NCBI RefSeq assembly: GCF_003945595.2
Contig: NW_024104365.1
Location: 6,667,049-6,731,048 of the forward strand
Origin: Pipra filicauda
Lineage: Eukaryota; Chordata; Aves; Passeriformes; Pipridae
DNA length: 64,000 nt
Reading direction: 5' to 3'
This document shows, in pieces, positions 36,061 to 49,770 of the stretch (the first letter of the stretch is position 1; each line of letters begins with the position of its first letter). The position numbers and the translations under genes were made by a program. The notes below the pieces were generated by a model. That model was not told the DNA's origin. It did not search any database and saw only the letters and a program-made list of their open reading frames with translations.

Positions 36061-38659
36061 GTTGTCATTTTTGAGAACAATTGTCTTATTAAAAACAAAC
36101 AAACAAAAAATGAACCAAACAAAAAGTAAACAAAAAAGCCTAAAAGGTAATTTATCTACACTTAAGATTTTGTTTGTTCAGTAGTCTGTGTCCCATGTGA
36201 AGCCATTTCTTATCCCTTTCTCTATTTCACCAATGGTATCCTGGCACTCTCACCTCATTACAATACTTGTAATGCTAATCCTTCAGGAATCAGTTGCTCT
36301 GTAAATTCATTCCAATTCACCTCCTCAAGCAATCATTGCTCCTTTCATCCTCTATTTCTTTAATTCCCTCTTGAACTCCTCATGCTTTTCAATCTGTTGC
36401 TGTGTTGTGGTTGCAACTCTCTCTTTCAGGTACCATCAGTCTGAACTACCTACTAAGTATCTTTTTTAACCATCCTCTATAGTCTTGTTGATTCTCACAG
36501 TTAAATCTCTTGCCTTCCTAGGAAAAAAATGCCTTTGCTTTGCTGTGCTGAATTGTGACTCCTGTAAAGGTCTAACTTGCTTTCTGGATCCCCTCCCTCC
36601 CACTCCCTGCCCCTAGCCCCCACTCCACCTTTTATAATTGATACTGTTACAGCTTCCATGTCTTTAATTTCCATTTAATTGAAATAATGTATGATTAAAA
36701 TGTTAGATCAGATTATGCCACCCAGTTTAATCAATGATGAATTTTAAATCCAATTAGAAGATCAGTTTAAAATATGTTTTGTTGGAATGCCAGCTACCAA
36801 AACAAGAGTTTTAACTAATGATATGTGCTGATTAGATAATATTTTGACTATTAAAATGTTCCCAAGTTTTGTATTCAACTAAAGACCATCTGTGAAGCCA
36901 TACCAATTACAACAGAATCTAGTGAAAGAGGTAAGAGTCCAACAAATTTATATTCCTAAGTAAAATCATGATTAAAAAGTCACACTTTTTCATCCTTTTC
37001 AGCAGTAAAATGTTAAATAAACACTGACAGGTTCACACTTCAGCTATGCATAATGTATTTCTTTTTTTTTAAATCAAAAATTCTTGTTTCAAAATAATTT
37101 GCAAATGTGAGCATTTCTGTTGACTTCAATAGAAATGCCTGCAAGACTATTAATCTTCAAGACTTTTAATTATTAAAAGCAAGTAAAAGGAAGGAAGAAA
37201 AATGACACCACAATACTTGCTCTTTCTTTTGGCAGAATTCATTACTGGTATTTTTTTAGCTAACTGGGGAAAAACCTCAACCTCTGAGCATAATGGAAGA
37301 TAAATTAAATTCTTATTGCATTAAGAAGTATATGAAAAACCCATAAGAGGTGTGAACAAAAAATAAATTTGTTCTCAGTGTGTGCCAGTAACAGTAATAT
37401 ATCTTTCACAGCCTCCTTTAAATTTTGCTAAGTAATTCAACTCCATCCATACAAACTGGGAAGCTGATTTTAGCCATCATTAAAACAAAACAAAACACAA
37501 CAACAACAACAACAATAAAAAACATCAATTATCTGCTACAGGCTAAATTTCCTTTTAATCTTATGCTGATTTTTTAAATTTACAAATGAAAATAATTAAT
37601 TATGAATCACTTCTGGTTTTGAAGTCTGATTTCATTTGATGCCTGTACTTTGGAAGATGAGTTTCACACTAAGCAGAAATTTTTGCCTCTTTTAATCATC
37701 AAACAAAGTCTAGAAATCACTACAACAACTGAAACTAAAGTAGATTTTCCCTGGTTTTGCGGTGCAAATAGCAGACTAGAAATCTGGTATGGGTTAAATT
37801 AGATGCAGTTCTTTTACTCTTCAGTAAAATAAGAGAGCTGACCTATTTTTTCTTACTGAAACTGAAATTGTTTCTGACAAAAAATTTCTAGCCTTTTAAC
37901 TACTTTTAAAGCACTAGACCCCTTGGGTTTAAAATTACTAGAGTGAAAAGAAAAAAACAACCTCTCAAGTCTGTCCCATGAAGAGGCATTGTTGGACCTA
38001 AATGATGCATAGGTGAAGCACAATACATCACAATGACTGCAGAATTGATACTCTCATATTCAAAAGAGCTAAAAATAATAAGGAGTTTTTTGATTTTTAC
38101 ACATTTCATAGCAATTTAACCTAGTTCAGACCTTGTACCTACTCAGTCTATTGTATAATGTGCACTCGTCACCCTTTTAGAAAATAAATTTTCATAAGAC
38201 TTTTTAATAGTTTATGGAAAACACAGTGCATGTAGAATATCTTAACATAGGTTTGAACTGCATATGAATAAGATACATAGAGGGAGTAAATTCATTACAA
38301 TCAGTTCTGAAGATTTGTTTGGACTGCATCAGCAGAATTGCACGTCTTGTATTTCATCTTAACTCAGAACAATCAGTTTTGTTCTACTATAGGGGAAGTG
38401 GGAATTTCACTCAAGTGGCAAATTGTCCCCTGAAGAGTAGACCTTTGAATGTACCTAGAACTTAAATTATTAAAAGGTTAATATAAGTTATTTAAAAAAA
38501 ATTATATATATAATTACCTGTACTCTAAAGATGCGCTTTCTAAAGGCCAGAATCAAGAAACCTGGTGTACCTACCCACTACTATGTTGTGAAATTGATAC
38601 CATAGTTTAGAAATGTAACAGAACTAATAGTGCTTGCAACAGAATGTCACATAGAAAAT
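36061..38659. other. AT-rich unique sequence with simple repeats
   Basis: No gene seen. It contains an A-rich run with AAAC units at 36090-36140, a (CAA)n run at 37483-37517, and a C-rich run near 36588-36625. Confidence 0.5.
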
Positions 38660-39057
38660 TACTATGCCTCAGTTTAAAGAATCCAGCCAAGCAAAGTAAA
38701 GAAACAATAAAGCAGGAGCAGCCAAGCAAACAAAGGAGGGGTATTGCACAACCAGATGCATTATCTTAAAGGAGTTGATAAAATGGTTGTTTGGAACTTT
38801 GGGGGGTCCAAACAGAAGTGACCACCAGAGACCCTTGGTGAAGCCCCCCAGAGACATTATAAGGATATGTGTATATGGTAATTAGGGCTGGGAAATATAG
38901 TGAATATGTAACAGGAATGCGGGAAATGAAAATGAATAATTGTGTAATGCAACAAACATATAAGCTCTAGCGAAGATACCTCGGTGTGCACTTTGGGGAA
39001 ATAACTACAACTGCACCCGGCGCACCAAATGAGGAATGCCTGCCTGCTAAAACTACA
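38660..39057 (+). mobile_element. Probable ERVL-like LTR, 3' part
   Basis: The right half has the layout of a bird ERVL-type LTR. A TATA-like CATATAAG is at 38957-38964, followed by TACCTCGGTGTGCACTTTGG and then CCCGGCGCACCAAATGAGGA. The block ends near CTAAAACTACA at 39057. Three CpGs lie within the last 90 bp in a CpG-poor background. The expected AATAAA position appears altered (CCAAATGAGG). The left boundary is uncertain and I could not find a target duplication. Family is by recollection of similar LTR ends. Confidence 0.55.
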
Positions 39058-41949
39058 AATTCTTGAGGTATCAGTGTTCTAAATATAATATAACATAAAC
39101 ATAATTCAACTATATTCTGCCTATCAAATCCTATACAAACGTAATATTAAATCTCTGTGTTCTATTTTCTAGATAAAATGGACTTTTTTTCCTTTTTTTT
39201 TCTTTCTTTTTTTAATCAGTTGTAAAGCATTGTAAAAATAATCCTACGTCTCTTGATCACCTGTAATAATATGTGTCCATGGTGTGGAAATTCATGGCAA
39301 ATCTCCTAATAGTGATTAGTCATATGGTATTGTGTCCCTATTGAGGTATGTGCTTGTCTGGTAAAAGTGGTCTCTTTGGATTTCAGAGATTGTCAGAAGA
39401 AATGTTACTTCCTTCTGGAAGGTTTGCATTGTCAAACGTCGATAAACTCAGTATTCATTCAGACTTACTGCTGCTGATTTCACTAAATGGAATACAACTT
39501 ATTAACCTCTGACTTACATACATGAGAACCTGATTTTTTAGTGCTAGATACACAGAACTTCAGTCCCACTCTTCATGACAGAAGACTAAAATATAAATCC
39601 TCAAAACCACTACTGATCTGCAAAGGACATCTTCGTGTTTTTAAAGGACACAGCTTTCAAAAGGACAGAGCTTTTCAAAACTACCCATGGTATCTTCTTG
39701 TTGCTGCTGCAACAACTCCTTAACTGCTAACCACACCTTATATAAGGACTTACCAGGAGGAAAATTGTGAAGGAACCTGGAAAAATCATTAGAATGCATA
39801 TCATTGCAAGAGCTGTCCAGCAGTTCTGGGAGTATGTTGCATGAGGCAGAAAAGATAGCATGTCTTTTGAACATTTAGGCTGTGAGAAGATTATCCCTTT
39901 TTGAGCAGGTAGATAAACTTGATATATTACCTTTTAGGAAATTGTATTAGCATTTCTTATTTCTCTTGTACAGTCTTGTTAACTTGCTTTACGAGGGATC
40001 ACAATATGTATGAGGTTTAGTTTACATTGCTGATAGTTTAGGGGTAATTATTTAATTGTGTTAATTAAAGTAATCTTAAAATCTCATCCCTTATTAAGCC
40101 TGTCACCTTACCCAGAAAACAAATTTTCTTCATAAATCAATTCTGCATACCTTGTGGCAATGCTTATTGTCTGAAAGACAGATGATCTTATAGTTAAAGA
40201 AATCACATTTTTGTAGAATAATTAATGATATAGCAGTTCATGATATAGCACTAAGTTACTCTTAGTGCTTTTATGGTACTCGGTGATTTTGAACCAAGGG
40301 GTTATTTTTGAACTGAATCTGTTTTTCTGGAGAAACAATATTAAAAAAAGAATAGAAATCTGGTGTGTGTTAGCATTAACTTGGTTTACCAGCATAAGCT
40401 GTTAGATGATCGATGTTCTGTGTAAGAATGACCTTGATTTTCATCTATCACACAGTTTACTTCCTGTTAAACCAAATTACAACTGCTTTGGTATATTTTC
40501 TGTGTTTACTTAGATATTCTTTAGATATTTTATTAAAACTTTATGAAGAATCAACATAGAATAAAGCAGTTGGAGCTTAGGAAGAATCTTAAATATGTGC
40601 TGGGCTCTCGTTTATTGTACTATATTCTATAAGAATAGCAGTTGATGTCTGCTAGAGTTAAAGTGTCAAAATCCAGTTTATATATGTAAATTAAGATAGA
40701 ATATAATAATAATAAAATTTAATAGCCTTTGTCATTTAAAATATAGAGAAATTGTCATTAAAACATTTTAATTACCCAGTGTATAATTAAGCTAAAAGTA
40801 ATGCAGTAACTAACCATGCAGATGAGTTTATATGGAGGCCAGTTAGAAAGCAGCGAAAAAAATAAATGAAATTTTGAGATAATCTCATCAAGCTTCATGA
40901 AAAGTGCCATTCTTTCAGGAATTAACCTAACTAGATTTCTTAATTGCTGAGAGGTTTTAGAAGTTATGTTTTCTAGGTGTATAAATCTTGTAGAGTACCA
41001 TTGTTACTCTCTTCAGAAACATTCCCTCTGGTTATTTTTATCTATCTCAAATTCATGGGTTTTTTACTCATTTTTTTTCCTCTATTTATCTTTTTAATAC
41101 TTTCCCTGTGTAACTTGGAACATTTTTGTCTTTCAAGGATCTATTAGGATTTTCCTGACTTGACCTGTCTCAAGTATTGAAAACAGTAGGTAGGCATTAA
41201 CCCAAAGCTGAAAGTTAAAAGTCCTCTGAGTGGATTACAGACTGGTAACAGACACCTGTTAGTCAGAATAATTCGTGCTACAGAGGACATCCTTCCAAAT
41301 TTGCTCTGTTGTTTTAGTTTGCATGTCCTTAATGATACTGAGTGATTAGAATCTCCTTTCAACTCTGACCTACTCAAGATACTGAGCGTAAACCATGGTT
41401 GGCATAGCCAACTACAATTTAGTCTAGTCCACAGCTGCAGTTAAATGATTTCTACTCTCTCACCAAAGCCAGTTAACATGTATGACTAAACTTTGGGGAT
41501 AGTTATGGTTTAATTATTACCTTTAAGATAAAGAAGATTAAACCCTGCTTCATTGCTACCATTCAAACCTAATTATTACTATCTTCTTAAGTCTGTCTAA
41601 GACCAATGGTTGCTATTTTGGTATGGATGTTTATTTCTGATTCAGTTTTTCTCATAAGAAAGAGAAAATAACTACATTTTATTTTTAATACATAATACAA
41701 AAAAGGAGAAGTTGGTATATTTGTATTCAGAAATCTTTTTTGAATAATACTGCTGCCTATAAGTTTCTGTTATTTTTAAAATACTTCAAATAACTTTTTT
41801 ATGTCATGTCTTTTCCTCAGAGAATGCAAAATAAAGGATGTCATTACAGAATGTAGATTGTCATGATTTCAAAGTATTCATTAAATGACTTGTTATAGAT
41901 ACAGAAATGTGTTTTACAATCCCATTGTAAAATTATGAATGCATATGTG

Positions 41950-41978
41950 AACACACACACACACATATATATATATAC
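41950..41978. repeat. (AC)n-(TA)n microsatellite
   Basis: About eight AC units pass directly into a TA run. Confidence 0.9.
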
Positions 41979-43429
41979 ACATGAGTGCACAAGCATATAT
42001 GTATGGGTCTGGTTTCTATTTGTTTCTAGAATTTCAGGTTTGAATTTGAAATTGAAATTTTCTGACTGATATAAATGCGTTCCCTTGCCTGAGAAGGTCA
42101 TGGACTCCACACAATGTGTAGCCATTGCAAATTTTACCTCCTGTTTAGACATTAATTATTTTTTAATCTGACTATTAAGAATATAATAATTCTTTGCTAA
42201 ACACTGCTTTTTAAGTTATTGAGCAGCAGCTTTTACATCTGAAAAGCTCAGAGAAAAGTTTGTATAACATTTCTGAAATGATGCATACATAAAGGCAGGA
42301 GTTTTAGTTTGAGTCATTGAGTTGGTTAGTTAGGCTAATAATCATTAACCTAGCTTGAGGTGGTGGAAATGTGAATGGCCAGGAAACAATTTATACAAAG
42401 ATCAGAGAAACATTGCCTAAAAAGGATAAACATGACTGTACAGGTTTTACTAGACACAGAGTAAAACTAATTCATCTACAACTTTTCGTCTCTGATTAAT
42501 ATTCTGCTATAAAACTTCAGAAATACGGACTCACTAGTGGTATTTTTTTTATAACTGCTTAATTTACATTGTATCTTTTATAGCTCAGTAACAAGACATA
42601 AAATATTGAATGTGACTTCATCACTCTGAAATACCCAAAAATAGACTTGAAATTAGAGATCCCTCAAGAATTTGTTGTTTATTTTACCACACCTGTAAAG
42701 ATGAGAGGATAGATGGAGAAATTTGAGGTAATGTAACATAAGTAATATGGGTTGCTTGATGTGAGAAACTGAAAAAATTTACATGGCAAATAAGTTGTTT
42801 GGGGATTTTTTCTGTATGAGCTGAGGTGAGGAACTGTAAACCAAAAAAGGTTCTAGTTAAGAATATTCCAGAAGTATCTTCAGCTATTTAGAATTCCATC
42901 TTGAGTAGAATAAGTAATACCAAACTTAAATACAAGCAGAAGATAAAAAGAGGAGCCTTTCAGGGATGAGAACTAAAACTGGAAATCTGAGAGTATGTTT
43001 TCTAATGTCACATTAACTATACAGAAATTGACTCTCAAATTCATAGTTTTCAACATCCCTGGTTGTCCACAGCCTCAGATCTTCCCACTGCAGGGTTTTT
43101 AAGTTTTATGGCAATGTATAAAAAACCATTACTTCACCAAACAATTCTGAAGCTTTGAAACCTTGAAGTTTTCATCACTTTTAGCTTTTGTGGGTTTTTT
43201 GATGGAATTTCATATCAGTTTGGGTTACATACAGCCATATTGTAATTTTTTTTCTTTTAGATCTGTTCATCATTAAGTTTTGATATTTAATTTAAAAGAT
43301 TGTACATCTGAATTACGTTTGTTATAAAATTTGGTAGATACTGGGCAGAGCTCAAATCTTATTCATAATAGTCAAAGGTGAACAGGTATACTCCTACAAA
43401 TACATGTGTGCTACCATCTGCATAAAAAA

Positions 43430-43548
43430 AGATATGTATATGTATATGTTTATATATAGTATATACAAATTTGTATATTATATGTATAATTTATATACTT
43501 CATATAATTTATATGCATATATATGTATATAAATATGTCTATAAATAA
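43430..43548. repeat. TATATG/TA-rich tract
   Basis: About 120 bp of nearly pure alternating TA/TG/CA sequence with imperfect TATGTATA units. It is likely a degenerate microsatellite. Confidence 0.8.
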
Positions 43549-46500
43549 AGTGTAATTCCATGCAAATTTCCAGTTTTAGCTGTTCTAGCACTGGAATCTA
43601 CCACAAAGAACAGTAAAAGCCACAACTCTGTATTTCCAGTTTCCCTCCACATTCCAGCTATGTCCCTGCTGTTGGCAATAGCAACAACAACAAAAGAAAG
43701 CTTCAGTCAGATAAACTTACTGCACAGAAACTAAGGCAGAAATGGGAACAAATAACTAGGGCAGAAGGCAACATAGACCAAGACCACTTCTTTCAGTAGC
43801 AACCTACTCAGAGGGGTGTAAACAAACTCTGGAACCATAGTCCCTGGGAAGAGAACAATACCAACAATTACTTACTAGGAGACACATCATTAAAATAATA
43901 TTACTGTTCCTTATTTTCTTCAAAGAAAAATCTTTGATGAATGTTATTTTCCACCAATATGGGAAAATATTAAATATAACTGCAGTTAACAGAAAGTTTA
44001 ATTTCCAAGAAATAGTTGGAAAAATAGCCAGCAGTTTGTAATTTACTTTCATGGATACTTTGAACAGATTGTGTAGTCAGCAGAAAAAGGCATCATAAAG
44101 TTCTATTAAAAATTATGTGCTTTTTATGCTTTACATTACTGTGCAGAAGATGTCTTATTTCTTTTTCATTTGTACATTTATTTTCATTTCACCTCTGAAT
44201 TAAGCTGTTTGCGCTGACTTAACTGGCTGTGGTTCTGTAACTCTGGTAGGCTTCACTGTCTTTTGCTGTTCCAGGAATCAACAGGTGTTTTATTCAGCTG
44301 TCCTCAAATGAAAAAAAAAAATGTGCATCAAATTACAGCTAAGCAGGTTAGTCGATTTAGGCAGAAAAGGCATTTCTTTCAGTGGCAGCATCAAATAAAG
44401 CAGCGCGTCCTTTACTCCCTTCTTTTTATTTGGTCTAATGCTGGGACAGATAGCAGTAGTCATAGCACAAAAAGACGATAAATGCATTAATTTATTGTTA
44501 AATGTATGGTAAACAATAAATCCATGTTAAGTGTAGTAAACCCATTATACCTAAAATATTATATTCTGCTTTGTTTAGATATGCATTTTATTTTTAAACA
44601 GTCACAGTCAAGTATTTGATGAAAAATGTGCAACAAATATACTTCTCTGCTACTTATCTGAATTCATAACTGCAAAATCTAAAGTATAGTTTAGAATAGT
44701 CAATGAAAGGATAATGAATATGGAAGCACAGATAAGGCTTCAAGGTTTTTGGAAACGTATCTGTCAGGGACTAAAAAATCCCCATGTCTTTCCGTCAACT
44801 ATCTCTCCATACTAGAACCTATTGCAATTAAAAGAGAAGCATCCAATGAGACAGCAGTAAACAATCACTGCAATCTTATATTTAAAATGTATCACAGCAG
44901 AAGCTGTGCTGAGTAATAAATTAAGTAATTTTCCTATGTGAGTAGTGTTATAAAATAGCCCAGTGTGTATTTTGTCTTTGTAATGAACATCAGTCATATG
45001 GGTGTATTCTGTTGAATATATTATGTATGTAGATTGGTGAAGTGTAAGGGAGTTTACCCTTTGAAGTTAAGTTGAAACATGTCTACTTTATTGACAGTAT
45101 ACACTTTTATTCTTAGTATAAAAGTATTAATTGGAGTGATATTCAGTTGTAATTTGTATTATTTTTCAGCTCCTTCTTTTCCAGCATGAAGGTTTTACAT
45201 GCCGCTGTTTATAATTACACAAAATTCAGACAAAAATTCATGTTTTCATCTACAAAAAATGCTTAAAAGAAGCATGGTAATCAAATGCACTGCAGGTGAG
45301 AAGCAAATACAATCAGGTATGAGTAGGCCACAATACACTTCTACTGCCAAGACAACGGGAAGTAAATGGAAAAGTATGTGATAGTACTACTAACAGACTC
45401 TGTGATTTATGTAGAATACACCATTCTGCCATCTTTGCAAAGAACTACACTAAAACTGACAGTAGGTAGCAAGATAAAACTTCCCCTAACTAATACATTC
45501 CCTGAAATAAAATCCTATTTTGATTTAAAGGTTTTTGGAACCAGAATATGATATCCTGGGGATAGAGTGGAAGGAAATTTCTCCACCTGAGTATAATAAT
45601 AACCCCAAGAAAATTTTCTTTAACAATATGTTGATTTTTAGAACGCTTTTTTTCCTTTTTTTTTTTTCTATCACCGTATGTAGAGAAACCATGTAGTGTA
45701 TATGTTACAGCTAGGAATAGGAAGCAATCCACCTGCTTAAAAATATGCATTCCTTTAAAAATCATGCTGGGAAGTTTTCCTTACTGGCAGTGTCTGCAAT
45801 GAGCATTCACAGTTTGCTTGATTCTTTGCAAATTTCTTTCTTTTCATGTGTACAAGAGGAACAGAATCCTTTTGGCTCCCTCATGGGTATAAATCAGAGA
45901 CAGAGGTTTTGGAGAAAGGGAAATAAAGGGACATCTGTCTTGCCAGTGCAGCATACAACAGAAGAAAACTTTTGTCTACATCCACTTTTTACTCCTTAGA
46001 GGATCATATGCAGGGCACCCTCCTGCTATGAGACAAGTCAAAATGACAGCTGACCTATTCAGATTAGGGTGTCTGGGGATAAGACATATCCATTCCATTG
46101 CCTGTCTTCAGGGAACAGTCACTCTTGCTTTTCCCCAAGAGTAACGTATTTTCATTAAATAATGGAAGAGGTAATAGAAGTAGAAGCATTATTTTTTTTT
46201 CACAAGAATATTCTCATTAATTTCTATTACGTTCATAAACTAGGACATTGATGTGGTTTGGTGGGTTAAACAAATAAACTTTTGCTTGAAGGATTAACTT
46301 GATTTTACAAAAATATCAATACATAATTCTATTATCATTGGAGAGAAAAATAATATGGTGGTGTTCTTTATGAATACTCATCCACAGAAGCAGCAAACAC
46401 ATAGATAAATCATTGAAAATTGGAGCAAGATAAATTTATTATTGTAAATATTTAAGCTCTCCTTACTATGCATTTTTAATGAACTGCATATTTTTAATGT

Positions 46501-49319
46501 ATCTATTCTAAGATGGCTGAGCTCCACATTTCTATTTCAGGCTATTTTTTCTTTATGGCACCCCATTTTGGGGATGTAATGTAATGCAAGTTTAAGTATT
46601 AAGTTTTGACATAATTCATATATGTATTTTCAGAATGGTGGGTTTGAGGGAAAACATATCTGCTCACTTACTGAAGTGGGGTGTACTTATAAAATCCAAA
46701 ACCATAAACTTGATGACTTTTAGGTATATTCTTTGAAGCTGAAGAGAGGATAGAGCTGAATATTAGGCTAGATACATACTGTGAAAACCAATGATTCTCT
46801 TAAGCCACCTATAAATAGATGTATTAAAATAAAAATAAACCAGGCTGCAAGTAAAATATGAGCTGACAGTATATTTCCACAAAATAGTGAAGGATAGGGC
46901 AAAAGGGGAGTCATTAAGAAATTCTTTGAATTCATGCTTAGTGCATATGACCTACTTATAAAGAAAACCAAAAGGATTTCTAATATGTATAACGACCAGA
47001 GTCTGAAGAAAACTCAATAAATATTTCAATTATTAACTGCAGCAACTCCAGTACTCTACTACTAATCATAATAGATGTACTGAGGAAAGGTAACTGAAGA
47101 TAATTTCCAAAAGCACACTGCCTACCAAATTCAGAATACCTTTCACCATTTATCGAAAGCAAAAGCATTTTCAAGACCAAGCAGTCACATGGGTGTAACC
47201 ATTTGATCAAACAGATTGATTGTCACCAGAATTCCGTTAACACTGTCCTTGAACAGTCACTGCAGTGAAGCTTCCATAACTCCTTTCTAATAGGAAATAA
47301 ATCATACCTCCCAGTGAATCACTCGACCTCTCTGTAAGTGTTCCTAATTGTGTTACCTTCTTGCCTTTTGTTTTTCCTTCTTAGCAGGGGGAAAGCAAGA
47401 AGTAGTTGATTGATGGTACAGAGATTCTTCAGATTGGTCTTCACTGGGAAGAAGGTTGATGTTGATAGTGTGTTCTGTCTAGTAAAATCATGTTTCTTTA
47501 TTAAATTCATATGTAGCCAAAATTTCAGTAATTCAGGAGAAAGCTAAGACTTTTTTTACTGTTGATGGGCATTAATGTGAGGTCTAGAAGTAAGTAGGTG
47601 TAATTTCAAAATTACATAAAACTGCTGAATAACCATGCATGTGCTACCTATTCCTTTGCAGATAGCTGCAAAAAAAATGTTATTCTTCAGTGAAATTTTT
47701 TTTTTCTAATTTCTTTTCTTCTCAATTTCTGGGCTTAGGGGAGTTAAACAGCATAAAGAATTGGCTCTTCTTAAGATCATGAGAATGATAATTTACAGAG
47801 CTTAATAAATATTTAGGTTTCTGTTTAAATTTGTCATAAAAACACTAAAGTAAATAAGCAGAATAAATGATGTAGGTTAAATTAGATGCTAAAAATTCTT
47901 TCACAATCAGTCATTAAAATGACACTGATACATCTCTATATATAGATATGCAGACATTATTAATGCCATGCATGTTCTTGTTACTTGATTTTGATAAATT
48001 GATGTGATTCTATTCCAAAGCTCCTGCTATTTACTCAACTCAAACCACGTACTACCATCTTGAGTAAGTGTTACTGTGTCATTTGGTGTTACAGTTTTAA
48101 TTAGCAAAATCTATCTAACTTACTAAATCACCCCACGTAATTTCTGATAAATATTGTTCATGATGATATTTGAGAAAAATCTGTGCTTGTGTTAGACCTT
48201 GAACAACCACTGAGATATGGTAAATCAAAGTCAGGTTGCTCCCAGCTGGAGCAGAAGCAAGAATCTACACTGGAAGTGACCAAGGCATTAATGACCTAAT
48301 TGTCTCATGTCCACAATGGATAGTTGGCTCTGTTTGACTATAACAGTACTATGAAATTGTGAAAGAATTTTTCCGGTTCAGTATCTGTGAAACTTCTGCC
48401 TCAGATAAAGATTTCATTTTCAGTGACATGATCATTTCTAGATGACAGAAAATAATTTATCTAAATTCTTGACCAGCTAAACTTATTCGCACATGAACTC
48501 TGACCCTAACTCTGTCATTTATTTTATAGGTAAGTGATAGGTTGCTGCATTTTTCCTGTTCCTATTTCCCTTCCTTGTCTTTTATTTTTCCATTATAAGA
48601 GTCAGTATCCCTGAGCATTTACTTAGTGACTATTGATCTGAGGCCTTTGCTGGGATCCTTAAGAGCTGCAGTAATATGAACACTGTCAGAAATACAGCTT
48701 TACCTCACTAGCATAACAGCTGTCACCTTTGTTCAAAGACTTTTCAGGCAGGAAAATTTTATAAAAAGTAAAAAGAAATAAAAGAAGTCTTCTTCATTTC
48801 ATATCATCTTTCACATAATCTTCTTAGTGGTACCTCCTATTACAACCTGTTCCTTTCTTGAGTCATCACCCTGTTTCAGACAGAGGCTCCAGCTGCCATG
48901 AGTCTTGGTTTATCTTTTGCTGTACAAAGCAGTGTACTGTGTACTCTTTTAACGGAGCATGACTATACCGCAAGGAAAAATTTTACCTGTAACTCTGAGG
49001 CAGATACAGCCTTCCAGATTAAAAAAAAGGATATTACATTACCCCTTGGTCAGGTATGGAGGAGTGTGATCACATAAAAGAGTCTCCTGCAATTCATGTT
49101 AAGCAGCAGTTTTCGTGCTAGCAGCTTAGATGGAGACTTTGTTATCACTTGTTGCCTGTCCCAAAACATACAAAGCCAGTTGTTTACAACAGGTGAGATG
49201 GAATGACTCTCACCACATGTGTACCCACTCCTTGCAAGAACAATAATAAACCATACTTTATCTAAAAACACATTCACCGTAATTTAACAATCTACAATAT
49301 ATGTGCAGCAAGAATGGCT

Positions 49320-49770
49320 TCTACAGAAATGAAGGTAAGAGAGGAGCAACTAGTGACAGAAGGACAATGCCTCTAAGGTCAAGGGCAAAATTCTACAACA
49401 TCCAAATAAGAAGAGCAAAAGCAGGACTGGTGGCAATCTGGTGCTAATCAATTCGGTAAAGAGAGAGTAGATCCGTTGTCAAGCCTCAAAGCAATTCAGC
49501 AGGTCCAGATCAACAGAACACATGGTCAGGCACACCTGCAACAAAGCTCAGGCAAGGCCCAAAAATAATAGTCTGAGCTTGAGAGCAGCTCCCAAGTGTT
49601 AAGTGAGCACATCCTACCTCTTTCACACGTAACAATTTCCCAGCAGCAAGAGTCCAGTTTAGACCAGCCCAATCTATCGGATATATCTTGATGCATAAGC
49701 AACTGAACTCCTAGAAAGAGTCCTGACATATGGCTGTCCGAATCCCAGAGTCCTTTTGCTGGTGTTTTAA
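49320..49770 (-). other. Possible diverged LTR, unclassified
   Basis: The block is GC-richer than its flanks. Read on the minus strand it has a style I associate with bird retroviral LTRs: TTGCAGGTGTGCCTGACCAT near 49530, then CTGTTGATCTGGACCTGCTG. A 67-codon minus frame (49526-49729) is probably a by-product. I see no clear TG...CA ends or target duplication. Confidence 0.3.

Larger units (their letters stand above)
39058..49319. other. Ten kilobases of AT-rich unique sequence
   Basis: Scanned on both strands. I found no recognisable protein, RNA gene or transposon. It contains two microsatellites annotated separately (41950 and 43430) and weak exon-like signals on the minus strand at 42681 and 46978-47085, listed as a finding only. 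Confidence 0.5.

Noticed and set aside
44263..44481. 72-codon ORF, basic C-terminus
   Set aside because: No splice signals, motif or composition difference from the flanks; within chance expectation.
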